Of a DNA stretch of 64,000 nucleotides, positions 21,674 through 31,121 are shown in pieces. Position 1 is the first letter of the stretch; every line of letters starts with the position of its first letter. Under the pieces are notes generated by a model. It searched no databases, had not been told where the DNA came from, and worked only from the letters and a program-made list of their open reading frames with translations. The DNA lies in assembly GCF_001613325.1 (NCBI RefSeq), contig NZ_BDCD01000008.1, positions 1 to 64,000 on the forward strand, read 5' to 3'. The position numbers were made by a program, and so were the translations under genes. The DNA comes from Nocardia yamanashiensis NBRC 100130. GTDB taxonomy: Bacteria; Actinomycetota; Actinomycetes; Mycobacteriales; Mycobacteriaceae.

Positions 21674-21689
21674 TTGCACCCCTGTACGG
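21540..21689 (+). ncRNA. Probable omega/reRNA of the TnpB element with guide
   Basis: In this family the guide RNA scaffold covers the 3' end of tnpB and the right end of the element, and its guide is the first bases beyond the element. The right end has the hairpin CCCCG/CGGGG followed by GAGGAAGTCAA. The guide would begin at 21674 (TTGCACCCCTGTACGG), antisense to the last codons of mceC. The 5' boundary is a guess. Confidence 0.5.
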
Positions 21690-22653
21690 CTTGGGCGAAG
21701 CAGAGCCAGTTGTCCGGGAAGATCCACGGCGCGTAGACCTCGCCGTAGGGGCCGTTGCCGAGCACGTTGTTGAACTGGCGCAGGGTGACCGGCATGATTT
21801 CGTAGAGTCGGGCCAGGTTGTCGTTGTTCTTGGTGAGGCCCTCGGACATGGTGTTGAGGTTGGCGATCAAGGGGGCGAGTTCGCCGTTGTTCTCCAAACC
21901 CATGTCCTGCAACAGCTTCGAGAGCGAAGCGACATTGTCGAGCAGTTGCCGCGCCAGGGTCTGGCGTTGCTGGACGGCGCTGCCGATCGCCTCGCCGCGG
22001 GTCAGGAGCAGCAGGACGCCGTTCTGATTGTCGGCGGCCAGCTGGGCGACCGTGTCCATGCCTTTGAGCAGGGTGTCGACCTCGTCGCGGCGCTCGTTGA
22101 TGACCTTGGCCAGGGCGCCCACGCTGTCCAGGGCTTGGACGGCGAGTTCGGGCGAGGCGCCCATCTGCTGGTTGACCAGGTCGAGGGCTTGCCGCAGCTT
22201 GGTGGGGTCGATGCGCTCGATGTGCTCGAAGGACGACTTGTACTTGGGATCCTGCACCACTTTGCCCAGGTTGTAGGGGACGGTGGTGTTCGCGAGCACG
22301 ATCTTGTCGCCGGGCAGGCCCTTGCCGTCGCCGGGGGTGAGGTCCACGTGCAGGCGGCCGAGAATGGTGGACATCTTGATGGCCGCCTTGGCATCCGGGC
22401 CGAGCCGCAGATCCTTGCGGACCTTCATATCGACGCGCACCTTGTCCCCGGCCAGCTTGACCGCCGACACCGACCCGACCTCGATACCCGAGACGTCCAC
22501 CGTTGCGCCGGAACGCAATCCGGCGGCCTGGGCGAACTCCGCGTGGATGGTCCGGGAGCCGAGCTGCGCCTGCTTGACGGTGGTGGAGCCGACCAGCAGC
22601 AGCACCACGAAGCCCGCCGCCAGCACGCCCACCCGTAGATACCGATTCCTCAT
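21670..22653 (-). CDS. mceC: MCE family protein MceC
   Basis: 327 residues. N-terminal span (VGVLAAGFVVLLLVGS), MCE domain (IHAEFAQAAGLRSGATVDVSGIEVGSVSAV), helical region, and a Cys-containing end (NWLCFAQAVQGCN). Its ATG at 22653 overlaps the mceB stop (ATGA). The stop codon at 21670-21672 is made from the TnpB element end: the last codon AAT takes its third base from the element and TGA lies wholly in it. Before insertion the reading would have been AAG TGA, so only the last residue changed (inference). Confidence 0.93.
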   Translation of the reverse strand: MRNRYLRVGVLAAGFVVLLLVGSTTVKQAQLGSRTIHAEFAQAAGLRSGATVDVSGIEVGSVSAVKLAGDKVRVDMKVRKDLRLGPDAKAAIKMSTILGRLHVDLTPGDGKGLPGDKIVLANTTVPYNLGKVVQDPKYKSSFEHIERIDPTKLRQALDLVNQQMGASPELAVQALDSVGALAKVINERRDEVDTLLKGMDTVAQLAADNQNGVLLLLTRGEAIGSAVQQRQTLARQLLDNVASLSKLLQDMGLENNGELAPLIANLNTMSEGLTKNNDNLARLYEIMPVTLRQFNNVLGNGPYGEVYAPWIFPDNWLCFAQAVQGCN

Positions 22654-23672
22654 CGGCACACCTCCGATTGCGCCGGCCCGCCCACCTGCGAGAACACGCC
22701 CGGCGGCAGCGCCACGCCCCACAGCGAGACGTCGAGCCGGCAGATATAGGCATTGCCGTAGGTCCCGTAACTGCTGAACCGCGCGATGCCATTGAGCACG
22801 TCGGGCAGTTCGATCGCCGCCTGATCCAGCGAAGCGCCGTTCAGCAGCAGCAATGCGATCCCCGCCGTCGCATCGGTCTGTGCTTGCGCCACACCGGGTT
22901 TGACCTGCGCGATGATCCGCACCAGGGAATCGGTCGCGGTGGCCACGTGCGTCACCGAACTCTTGAGGGCGTCGCCCTGCGCGTACAGCGCCTCGGTCAG
23001 CGAACGCGCCTGCGTGATCAGCGTTTCCAGCTCCCCGCTGCGATTGGCCAGCCCGGCGATCACGCTGCTGAGATTGCCGACCACATCCCCGAGAATCCGA
23101 TCCCGCTGCCCGAAGGTCCCGGCCAGCTGCGCCGCCTGCGTGATCAGCGCGCTCAGCGACACCCCGTTGCCCTGCAACGCCTGAATCAGCGTCTCCGACA
23201 ACGAGTTCACCTGATCCGGCTGCAGCACACTGAACAGCGGCTCGAACCCGGACAGCAGCGCCGACACGTCGAACGACGGTTCGGTGTGCTCGAACGGGAT
23301 CTGCCCGCCCGCCGCGAGCGCCTGCCCGGCGTCCTTGCCCGGCATGAGCGCGATATACCGCTGCCCGATCAGGTTCTGGTATCGCACCAGCGCTTTGGTC
23401 GTGGTGGTCAGATGCTGATCCGCCTCGATCCGGAAGTCCACCCGGGCCCGGTAGCCGTCCGTGAAGTCGATCTTGTCGACCCGTCCGACCCGCACCCCGG
23501 CCATCCGGATGTCGTCCCCGACCCGCAGCCCGAGCACATCGGAGAACACCGCCGAATAGCTGTCGGTCCGCCCCGGCACCGACCGTTGCAGCGTGGACCA
23601 GATGGTGTACGTGAGCACCACCGCGATCACCGCGAAAATTGCGAAGCCCGCCAGGGCCTTTCCCGATCTCAA
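22650..23672 (-). CDS. mceB: MCE family protein MceB
   Basis: 340 residues from a TTG at 23672 that overlaps the mceA stop (TTGA). This start puts LRSGKALAGF directly before the N-terminal membrane span (AIFAVIAVVLTYTIWSTL), the usual MceB layout. The MCE domain follows (YSAVFSDVLGLRVGDDIRMAGVRVGRVDKI), then a helical region and a Cys-containing C-terminus. Longer in-frame starts would read back into mceA and give an Arg-rich leader unlike the family. Confidence 0.9.
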   Translation of the reverse strand: MRSGKALAGFAIFAVIAVVLTYTIWSTLQRSVPGRTDSYSAVFSDVLGLRVGDDIRMAGVRVGRVDKIDFTDGYRARVDFRIEADQHLTTTTKALVRYQNLIGQRYIALMPGKDAGQALAAGGQIPFEHTEPSFDVSALLSGFEPLFSVLQPDQVNSLSETLIQALQGNGVSLSALITQAAQLAGTFGQRDRILGDVVGNLSSVIAGLANRSGELETLITQARSLTEALYAQGDALKSSVTHVATATDSLVRIIAQVKPGVAQAQTDATAGIALLLLNGASLDQAAIELPDVLNGIARFSSYGTYGNAYICRLDVSLWGVALPPGVFSQVGGPAQSEVCR

Positions 23673-24733
23673 TTGCCACCCCCGCCGCAGCGCGGCCCGG
23701 CCAGTTCGCCGTAGTGCGGGCAATCCGCGGCCGTGTACTGCTGGAACGGGGTGAAGGACACGTTCATGCGCCACACCATCTGATTGCGCGGCCCGAACCC
23801 GAACGCGCCCTGCAACCGTTGCAGCGCGGTGTTCAGATTGGCCGCCGTGTACGGAATCGCCTGCGGATCCTCGGCGAGACTGCCGAACAGCTCGTCCAAG
23901 CCCGCGACCAGGTATTTGCCGGAGTCGGGATTGCGGGCGAAGAGCCCGTTCACCGAGTCCACCGCCGTCGACCCGCCGGTGAGCAGGGCCACCAGCTCGG
24001 TGCGCCGCTCGGTCAGCGTGCGCGCGGTGGTCACCGAATTCGACAGCACGTCCACCAGCTCCGGCGCCGACCGGCTCAAAGCGGTGGCCGCCTGCCCCAG
24101 ATCACCGAGCAGGTTCCCGATGCCGGGTATCGCGTGCACCTCGGTCAGCCAGGTGTTCAGCCGCTCGATGGTGGACCCCGGCACCCGCGACTGCGGATCC
24201 AGCGCCGCCGCGAAGGTGCCCAGCACCCGCCCCAGCTTCTCGGGCTGAATATTGTCGATGACCCGGCGCAGCACGTTCAGCGTGGTCTGCAACTGCACGG
24301 TGGCCGCGCTGGTGTCCTCCGGAATGGTGGCCCCCGCGCGCAGCGTGCCGCGCGCGGGCGTGGTGTCCACCAGTTCGACCGCGGTGACGCCGAAGATATT
24401 GTTCGGTATCACCCGGGCCGCCACGGTATCCGGGATCATCGCCGCCACACCGGGTTTCAGCGCGATCGAGGCTTCCTGCCGTTCACCCTTGGCGACCACC
24501 TCGACGGTGTCGACCCGGCCCACCACCATGCCCCGGAACTTCACGTCCGCTCGCGTGGGCAGCCCGTCCCCGGTGCTGGTGAGCACGGCGGTCACCGGCA
24601 CCCGGTCTTCGAACCGCCCGTTGTAGCGCAGCGCCAGCAGGTACAGCAGCAGCGCCACCGTACCGATCAGCGCCAGGCCGGCGAGCGTCAATTGCCGCGC
24701 GGTGGCCCCGCGCCCATTGGGATCGAGAATCAT
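23669..24733 (-). CDS. mceA: MCE family protein MceA
   Basis: 354 residues from the ATG at 24733, 5 bases after the yrbEB stop. N-terminal span (LTLAGLALIGTVALLLYLLAL), MCE domain (VPVTAVLTSTGDGLPTRADVKFRGMVVGRVDTV), then a long helical region and a Cys/Gly-rich end (DCPHYGELAGPRCGGGGN). First of six Mce subunits. Overlaps mceB by 4 bases. Confidence 0.92.
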   Translation of the reverse strand: MILDPNGRGATARQLTLAGLALIGTVALLLYLLALRYNGRFEDRVPVTAVLTSTGDGLPTRADVKFRGMVVGRVDTVEVVAKGERQEASIALKPGVAAMIPDTVAARVIPNNIFGVTAVELVDTTPARGTLRAGATIPEDTSAATVQLQTTLNVLRRVIDNIQPEKLGRVLGTFAAALDPQSRVPGSTIERLNTWLTEVHAIPGIGNLLGDLGQAATALSRSAPELVDVLSNSVTTARTLTERRTELVALLTGGSTAVDSVNGLFARNPDSGKYLVAGLDELFGSLAEDPQAIPYTAANLNTALQRLQGAFGFGPRNQMVWRMNVSFTPFQQYTAADCPHYGELAGPRCGGGGN

Positions 24734-24738
24734 CGCGC

Positions 24739-25602
24739 CTACCCCGAGATCCGGAAGCCGGGGTCGATGCCCCAGATGGCCAGGGTCATGAACAGATTGG
24801 TGAAGACCATGACGACGATGACCATCTTGATGGCCCGCCCCGCCGCCACCCCGACGCCTTCCGGCCCGCCGGTGGCGACATAGCCGTAATAGCACTGGAT
24901 GAACGTCGAGATCATCACGAACAACATGACTTTGAGCAGCGACCAGAACACGTCCGGCCCCAGCAGGAATTGGAAGAAGTAGTGGTCGTAGGTGCCGGCC
25001 GTGGTGCCGCCCAGCAGCAGCACCGACAGCTTGGTGGCCAGGTAGGCCACCGCCAGCCCCACGCTGTAGAGCGGCACGATGGTCAGCGTCGCCGCGATCA
25101 TCCGGGTGCTCACCAGGTACGGAAGCGGCCGGATGGCAATGGATTCCAGCGCGTCGATCTCCTCGGAGATGCGCATGGACCCCAATTGCGCGGTGAACCG
25201 GCAGCCGGCCTGAATGGCGAAGGCCAGCGTGGCGATGATCGGCGCCAGTTCGCGGGTGGTCGCGAAGCCCGAGATGGCCCCGGTGAGCGGGCTCATGGTG
25301 AGCAGGTTCAGCGCCGTGAACGACTCCATGCCGACGGTGATGCCGCCGAATCCGCACAGCGCCACCACCACGCCGATGGTGCCGCCGCCCACGATGAGCG
25401 AACCGTTGCCCCATCCCACATCCGCGGTCAGCCGCAGCACTTCCTTGCGATAGTGCTTCAGCACGAACGGAATCGCGAGGAGCGCCTGGAAGAACGTGAT
25501 GGTCTGATGCCCGAGCCGCTGATTGGCCTGCACCGGCACGGCGAGCGCATTGCCCACTACCCGAACGGGTTTCAGCGCGGGCGGCGTATAGGTGCTGCCC
25601 AT
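24739..25602 (-). CDS. yrbEB: YrbE permease B (MlaE family)
   Basis: 287 residues. One of the two integral membrane permeases of the Mce importer, related to MlaE. Several hydrophobic spans are visible along with the family segment ITVGMESFTALNLLTMSPLTGAISG cut here as two parts: the EQ-loop-like region and ISEEIDALESI. It starts directly after the yrbEA stop with no gap, so translation is coupled. The ATPase partner (MceG/Mkl) is not in this window. Confidence 0.93.
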   Translation of the reverse strand: MGSTYTPPALKPVRVVGNALAVPVQANQRLGHQTITFFQALLAIPFVLKHYRKEVLRLTADVGWGNGSLIVGGGTIGVVVALCGFGGITVGMESFTALNLLTMSPLTGAISGFATTRELAPIIATLAFAIQAGCRFTAQLGSMRISEEIDALESIAIRPLPYLVSTRMIAATLTIVPLYSVGLAVAYLATKLSVLLLGGTTAGTYDHYFFQFLLGPDVFWSLLKVMLFVMISTFIQCYYGYVATGGPEGVGVAAGRAIKMVIVVMVFTNLFMTLAIWGIDPGFRISG

Positions 25603-26445
25603 TCAGATCACCTTCGTCGGAAACAGCGTGTTGTACAGCTGGGTGAGGATGATGTTGGTGGCGAAGAGCATGAGCGCCGAGGACACCACCGCGGAGTTCA
25701 CCGCATTGGCCACCCCGCCCGGACCGCCGTGCGCGTGTAATCCGGTGTCGCAGGCGATGATCGCGGTGATGACGCCGAAGATCGCGGCCTTGATCAACGC
25801 GATGACCAGGTCGTCGGCCACCGCGAAGGAGGCGAACGACCCGATGAACGAGCCCGGGGTGCCCTGCTGGGCATACACATTGAACAGGTACGCGGTCGCG
25901 AACCCCACGAACACGATGAACCCGCACAACAGCATGCTCACCAGCACCGCCGCCAGCAGCCGCGGCGCGACCAGCCGGCGCACCGGATCCACGCCCATCA
26001 CCCGCATGGCGTCGATCTCCTCGCGAATGGTGCGCGAGCCGAGATCGGCGGTGATGGCCGAGCCGACCGCCCCCGCGATCATGAGCGAGGTGACCAGCGG
26101 CGCGCCCTGCCGGATGATGCCCAGCCCGGCCACCGCGCCGATGAAGGTGGTCGCGCCGACCTGATTCACCAGTGCGCCCACCTGAATCGACACCACCACG
26201 GCGATGGGTATGGCCACCAGCACCGTCGGCGCGGCCGACACGCTGGTCATGAACGCGCACTGTTTGATGAACTCGCGATACGGGAAGCGCCGCCGCGCCA
26301 GCGCCAGCACCAGTTGCGCGATCGCCTCCCGGCCCAGCAGCACCTGCCGCCCGAGCGTTTCCAGCGACCGCTGCGGATGCCGTTTCCACAGCCCGCCCGC
26401 GCTCTCGGAAATCCTTCGCAGTTCACCGCTTTCGATGATCGCCAC
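25603..26445 (-). CDS. yrbEA: YrbE permease A (MlaE family)
   Basis: 280 residues. Partner permease of YrbEB. Family features: the N-terminal amphipathic region, a FIKQCAFMTSVSAAPTVL segment, the IREEIDAMRVMGVDP loop predicted to meet the ATPase, and four or five membrane spans. It lies 11 bases after the second of two small membrane protein genes, so those probably belong to the same operon. Confidence 0.93.
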   Translation of the reverse strand: MAIIESGELRRISESAGGLWKRHPQRSLETLGRQVLLGREAIAQLVLALARRRFPYREFIKQCAFMTSVSAAPTVLVAIPIAVVVSIQVGALVNQVGATTFIGAVAGLGIIRQGAPLVTSLMIAGAVGSAITADLGSRTIREEIDAMRVMGVDPVRRLVAPRLLAAVLVSMLLCGFIVFVGFATAYLFNVYAQQGTPGSFIGSFASFAVADDLVIALIKAAIFGVITAIIACDTGLHAHGGPGGVANAVNSAVVSSALMLFATNIILTQLYNTLFPTKVI

Positions 26446-26456
26446 GCCTGCACCCC

Positions 26457-26645
26457 CTACGCCAGGTCTTCGAGTTGCCGCTGCAGCAGCACCAGCGCGA
26501 CGCCCACGACCGCGATACCGGCCGCCACGGCGCTGAGCACCGCCACCCAGAGCGCCACGCGGAAAACGGGATTCACCCGCTTGCGCCCACCGAGCACTTT
26601 GATGCCCTCGACGAGGAGGTCGATGAGCCAGACCAGAATCATCAT
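26457..26645 (-). CDS. Small membrane protein, 62 aa, heading the mce operon
   Basis: Not recognised. It starts MMILVWLIDLL and has two hydrophobic stretches: the N-terminal one and a central one (ALWVAVLSAVAAGIAVVGVALVLL), separated by a basic loop (GGRKRVNP). Its ATG overlaps the stop of the gene before it (TAATG), which implies coupled translation, and it ends 11 bases before yrbEA. It may be an accessory subunit of the Mce importer (inference from position). Confidence 0.7.
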   Translation of the reverse strand: MMILVWLIDLLVEGIKVLGGRKRVNPVFRVALWVAVLSAVAAGIAVVGVALVLLQRQLEDLA

Positions 26646-26869
26646 TACGTCATGCACACATTCGAGAAGGTGAGCACCGGCCAGCACACGATCGATCCGA
26701 GGAACGAGATGATCACGTCGAGTCCGTGCTGCTGTTTCAGGTGCGAAGTGTGGGTGAGCGTCCAGATGACGCCGACGATCCCGTAGGGGACGCCGAGCAG
26801 GATCAGCGTGCCGAGGAACTCGGACACCTTCATCTCGTAACTCAGTATTCGATCGAGTCGTCGGAGCAT
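26645..26869 (-). CDS. Small membrane protein, 74 aa, first gene of the mce operon
   Basis: Not recognised. Two membrane spans are visible (FLGTLILLGVPYGIVGVIW and VIISFLGSIVCWPVLTF) with a His/Lys-containing loop (THTSHLKQQHGLD). The ATG at 26869 sits about 2 bases from a start point predicted from a TAACAT -10 box, so the mRNA may be leaderless; an ATG at 26833 is the alternative. It is coupled to the next small gene by a TAATG overlap. Confidence 0.65.
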   Translation of the reverse strand: MLRRLDRILSYEMKVSEFLGTLILLGVPYGIVGVIWTLTHTSHLKQQHGLDVIISFLGSIVCWPVLTFSNVCMT

Positions 26870-26877
26870 GGTGACGT

Positions 26878-26896
26878 ATGTTACTCAAGATTCTTG
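26878..26896 (-). promoter_or_regulatory. Possible mce operon promoter and operator
   Basis: On the minus strand TAACAT (26883-26878) fits a -10 box for a transcript starting near 26871. Just upstream lies the palindrome CAAGATTCTTG (26886-26896), a candidate repressor site. No clear -35 box is seen. Confidence 0.35.
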
Positions 26897-26932
26897 CGAG
26901 TTCCGACGCTTTTCTCGAAGTTGTTTTGGTTC

Positions 26933-26961
26933 TTGACCCGCTTCGATCCGGGTCTTATGTT
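26933..26961 (+). promoter_or_regulatory. Promoter for the SRPBCC gene
   Basis: TTGACC (26933-26938), a 17-base spacer, then TATGTT (26956-26961): a good housekeeping-type promoter pointing right. GACCCG (26935-26940) and CGGGTC (26949-26954) form an inverted repeat across the spacer, a possible operator. The leader to the gene at 27095 would be about 127 bases. Confidence 0.55.
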
Positions 26962-27094
26962 ATGGAGTATTCATAGTTGAATGCAGGTCGTCCCGGATCC
27001 GGGGCCCAGGCGCCCGCCCGGCAATCGCGCCCCGGCCGCCCGCCGATCTCGTAGGCTGCGCAGAGGTTCGAGCGGGAACGAGAACGGAGCCGGT

Positions 27095-27538
27095 ATGCGC
27101 ACGGTGGTCATCGAACGCACCATCCACGCACCACGGCCCGATGTGTTCGACTGGTTCACCGATGCCACCAATTACCAACGGGTTCCGTTCGTCCGGCGCG
27201 TCACGCTGGTGCGGCCGGGGGATACCCGCAGTCACGGGGCGGGAGCCGTGCGGCTCATCGTCACGCCGCTGCTGCGGATCACCGAGGAGATCGTGGAGTA
27301 CTCGCCGCCGGAGCTGATGCGCTACCGGTTGCTGAATTCCGTTCCGCCGCTGCGGCATCAAGAGGGATACATGTCGTTCGCGGAGGTGTCCGCCGGTACC
27401 CGGGTGCGATGGTTCTCCACCTTCGAGATCGCCTCGCCGGTGCTGGCGGGATTCTTCACCGCCGTGTTCGCCCCGGCCATTCACGGCGGGTTCGTGATGG
27501 TGTTTCGCACCGCGGAGCGTGAGCTCCGCGGTGCGTGA
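27095..27538 (+). CDS. SRPBCC (START/polyketide-cyclase fold) family protein
   Basis: 147 residues. It begins MRTVVIERTIHAPRPDVFDWFTDATNY, the typical first strand and helix of SRPBCC proteins, which hold hydrophobic ligands in a deep cavity. The ATG at 27095 has a GGAG upstream. Ligand and reaction cannot be read from sequence. It is divergent from the mce operon and convergent with the SMR genes. The last codons form one arm of a hairpin terminator. Confidence 0.8.
   Translation: MRTVVIERTIHAPRPDVFDWFTDATNYQRVPFVRRVTLVRPGDTRSHGAGAVRLIVTPLLRITEEIVEYSPPELMRYRLLNSVPPLRHQEGYMSFAEVSAGTRVRWFSTFEIASPVLAGFFTAVFAPAIHGGFVMVFRTAERELRGA
27506..27535. terminator. 13-bp hairpin with GTGA loop, probably bidirectional
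   Basis: Perfect stem CGCACCGCGGAGC / GCTCCGCGGTGCG with the tetraloop GTGA. It lies inside the last codons of the SRPBCC gene, directly before its TGA, and 31 bases from the stop of the convergent SMR gene. An A/T-containing flank is present on both sides. Confidence 0.65.
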
Positions 27539-27565
27539 AACCTATTGGGTGTGAAAGGTTCTGGA

Positions 27566-27883
27566 TCAGGCCGCGCCGAGGCGCAGGGTGATCACGCCGG
27601 CCACGATGGCGGCGAAGGCGACCAGCTTCGGCGCGGTGATCTTCTCGTGGTAGATCAGGGCGCCCAGCACCACGGTGCCGATGGCGCCGATGCCGGTCCA
27701 GATCGTGTATCCCACACCGACATCCAGGGTGCGCAGCGCCAGGCTGAGGGTGAAGATCCCGGCCGCCGCGGCCAGCAGCGTGAACACCGACGGCCACAGC
27801 CGGGTGAATCCCTTGGTGGCGTTCGTGCCGAGCGCGAAGGCGATCTCGAAGACGGCGGCGATGCCCAGCCATACCCAAGCCAT
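27566..27883 (-). CDS. SMR multidrug efflux subunit
   Basis: 105 residues with four membrane helices, the size of EmrE/QacE proteins. The membrane-embedded Glu of helix 1 is present (AAVFEIAFALGTNATKGF), as are the GVGYTIWTGIGAIGTVVLG helix and the LYHEK-like loop (LIYHEKIT). It exports cationic toxic compounds in exchange for protons. It lies 38 bases behind a second SMR gene, so the pair probably forms a heterodimer. Confidence 0.93.
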   Translation of the reverse strand: MAWVWLGIAAVFEIAFALGTNATKGFTRLWPSVFTLLAAAAGIFTLSLALRTLDVGVGYTIWTGIGAIGTVVLGALIYHEKITAPKLVAFAAIVAGVITLRLGAA

Positions 27884-27921
27884 GATGAACTCCTTTGAAA
27901 AATATTGCGATGAACTGTTTT

Positions 27922-28266
27922 TCAGGCGGCAACGGCGCCGGGATGCGACAGCTTGTCGGCGATCTTCAAGCCGAGTACGCCGCCGATGATCAGCACGAAG
28001 GCGAGCGCCTTGACGGCGGTGAAGGTTTCGCCGAACACCACCGAGCCGAGCACCACGGTGCCGACTGAGCCGATGCCGGTCCACACCGTGTAGCCGACGC
28101 CGACGTCGAGGGATTTCAGCGCCAGGCTGAGGAAGAAGATGCCGCCGGTCGCCGCGGCCGCGGTCAGTAGCGACGGTCCCAGCACCGTGAAGCCGTGTGT
28201 GGCGTTCGTGGCCAGCGCGAAGACGATTTCGAAAACCGAAGCGACGAGCAGATATACCCAGGCCAT
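27922..28266 (-). CDS. SMR multidrug efflux subunit (partner)
   Basis: 114 residues, four helices, with the conserved Glu in VFEIVFALATNATHGF and the GVGYTVWTGIGSVGTVVLG helix. It is the first gene of the pair; paired SMR genes in other bacteria (such as EbrAB or YkkCD) work as heterodimers. A divergent MarR gene and two palindromes lie immediately upstream. Confidence 0.93.
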   Translation of the reverse strand: MAWVYLLVASVFEIVFALATNATHGFTVLGPSLLTAAAATGGIFFLSLALKSLDVGVGYTVWTGIGSVGTVVLGSVVFGETFTAVKALAFVLIIGGVLGLKIADKLSHPGAVAA

Positions 28267-28286
28267 GGGAAACTCCTGAAGGGTAG

Positions 28287-28302
28287 TTGCATGTATATGC
28301 AA
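28287..28302. promoter_or_regulatory. MarR operator candidate 1
   Basis: TTGCATGTATATGCAA: 6-bp arms TTGCAT/ATGCAA around GTAT, 20 bases before the SMR start. Its arms match those of the second site. Confidence 0.6.
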
Positions 28303-28323
28303 GTACGTGATGACGAACAAAAG

Positions 28324-28341
28324 CTTGCATGTACATGTAAG
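28324..28341. promoter_or_regulatory. MarR operator candidate 2
   Basis: CTTGCATGTACATGTAAG: an 18-base palindrome with one mismatched pair, 26 bases before the MarR ATG. Centres of the two sites are 38 bases apart. The shared TTGCATGTA core suggests one regulator binds both. Confidence 0.6.
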
Positions 28342-28367
28342 GTGTTGTCAAGAGTGAAGGAGATCTC

Positions 28368-28820
28368 ATGGCAACCAAGGCCGGTACCCGCGGCGCGGCG
28401 GTCGACACCCTGATGTGGAATCGCATGCTGACCCTGCACGCCCAGGTCGAAACCCGGCTCGCCACAGCGCTGCAACGCAAACACGGACTCGGCCTCTCGG
28501 AGTACCGCGCCCTGGTCTTCCTCGACGAAGCCCCCGGCAATGAACTCCGCATGCAGGATCTCGCCGCCAAGGTCGGCCTCAACCAGAGCTCGGTGACCCG
28601 CCTCGTCGGCCGTCTCGATTCGGCTGATCTCGCCTATCGCGATCTCTGCGCCGACGACAAGCGCGGGACCTACGCCGTGCTCGCCGATGCCGGCCGCACC
28701 CGCTACCGGGAAGCTCGCCCCACTTACGAGGCCACCCTCGCCGCCGCTCTGGACGAAGTCGCCGGCTCCGACCCGGCGCTGGCCGCGCTCTTGGCCGCGG
28801 CCCGCAGCGTCACCGAATAA
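28368..28820 (+). CDS. MarR-family regulator
   Basis: 150 residues. The winged helix is visible: LGLSEYRALVFLDEAPGNELRMQDLAAKVGLNQSS cut here as helix 2 to recognition helix (LNQSSVTRLVGRLDSADL), then the wing with DDKRG. MarR proteins usually repress themselves and a divergent efflux gene until a toxic ligand binds. Position next to the SMR pair and the two palindromes supports that here. Convergent with the TetR gene. Confidence 0.92.
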   Translation: MATKAGTRGAAVDTLMWNRMLTLHAQVETRLATALQRKHGLGLSEYRALVFLDEAPGNELRMQDLAAKVGLNQSSVTRLVGRLDSADLAYRDLCADDKRGTYAVLADAGRTRYREARPTYEATLAAALDEVAGSDPALAALLAAARSVTE

Positions 28821-28835
28821 CGCTCGGCCCCTTCG

Positions 28836-29438
28836 TCATTCCGGCTGTTCGAGAGCTGCCAGGGCCATGCGGCGCAGGACCGGACGGGCGCGCGTGGCAA
28901 GAGTGGCGGGTGCGCTGTGGGGTGTCGAGTTGATCAACCCGAAGGTGGCGTGGGCCTGGACCCGGGCCGCCGGTTCGGGGAGTTCGGGGTGTAGTTCGCG
29001 CAGGATGCCGACCCAGAGTTCGACGTACTGGCGCTGCGTGCGCCGGACCTGACGGCGGGCCGATTCGGGCAGGCTCTCCAGGTCGCGGTCCTGGATGCGG
29101 ATGAGTTCCGGCTCGCCGAAGGCGAAGTCGAGATGGAAGTCGACCAGGCCGGTGAGCGCCTCGCCCGGGGTGGGGGCGGAGTCGATGACCGCCCGCCCGC
29201 CGTCGAGTAGTCGCTGGCTGACGCCGACCAGCAGTTCGACCAGCAGTGCTTCCTTGTTGGGGAAGTGGCGGTAGACCGCCGGGCCGCTGATGCCGACGGC
29301 CGCGCCGAGGTCGTCCAGGCGTACGCCGAGGAAGCCGCGGTCGGCGATCAGCCGTGCCCCGGCGTCGAGCAATTGCTCCCGCCGCTGCGCTTTCAGCTGC
29401 TCGCGGCGCGTGGGGACGACGGTGTCGGCGCTGCTCAC
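28836..29438 (-). CDS. TetR-family regulator of the acc/catabolic operon
   Basis: 200 residues. Helix-turn-helix visible ([28 protein letters not shown]), then a SACE_7040-type ligand domain. It is divergent from the carboxylase operon; M. tuberculosis Rv2506 occupies the comparable place near accD1-accA1. It probably represses the operon until an acyl-CoA or branched acid is present (inference from position). Confidence 0.88.
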   Translation of the reverse strand: MSSADTVVPTRREQLKAQRREQLLDAGARLIADRGFLGVRLDDLGAAVGISGPAVYRHFPNKEALLVELLVGVSQRLLDGGRAVIDSAPTPGEALTGLVDFHLDFAFGEPELIRIQDRDLESLPESARRQVRRTQRQYVELWVGILRELHPELPEPAARVQAHATFGLINSTPHSAPATLATRARPVLRRMALAALEQPE

Positions 29439-29460
29439 CGTGGCTCTCCCTTCGCGGTCC

Positions 29461-29489
29461 TGGACAACTCAGTTAGTGCAGATTATCTT
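29461..29489 (+). promoter_or_regulatory. Promoter of the acc operon
   Basis: TGGACA (29461-29466), 17-base spacer, TATCTT (29484-29489). The predicted start near 29496 leaves a leader of about 39 bases. The near-direct repeats CAGTTAGTG and CAGTTATTG lie in and after the promoter and may be regulator contacts. Confidence 0.5.
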
Positions 29490-29534
29490 AAATTCCAGTT
29501 ATTGGGTATTAACCGAACGAGCTGGGATGGCGGA

Positions 29535-31120
<1,586 letters not shown>

Positions 31121-31121
<1 letters not shown>

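Noticed and set aside
20396..22792. A 798-codon minus-strand frame spanning tnpB, mceC and part of mceB
   Set aside because: It crosses the mobile element and uses a different frame from MceC; no recognisable protein results.
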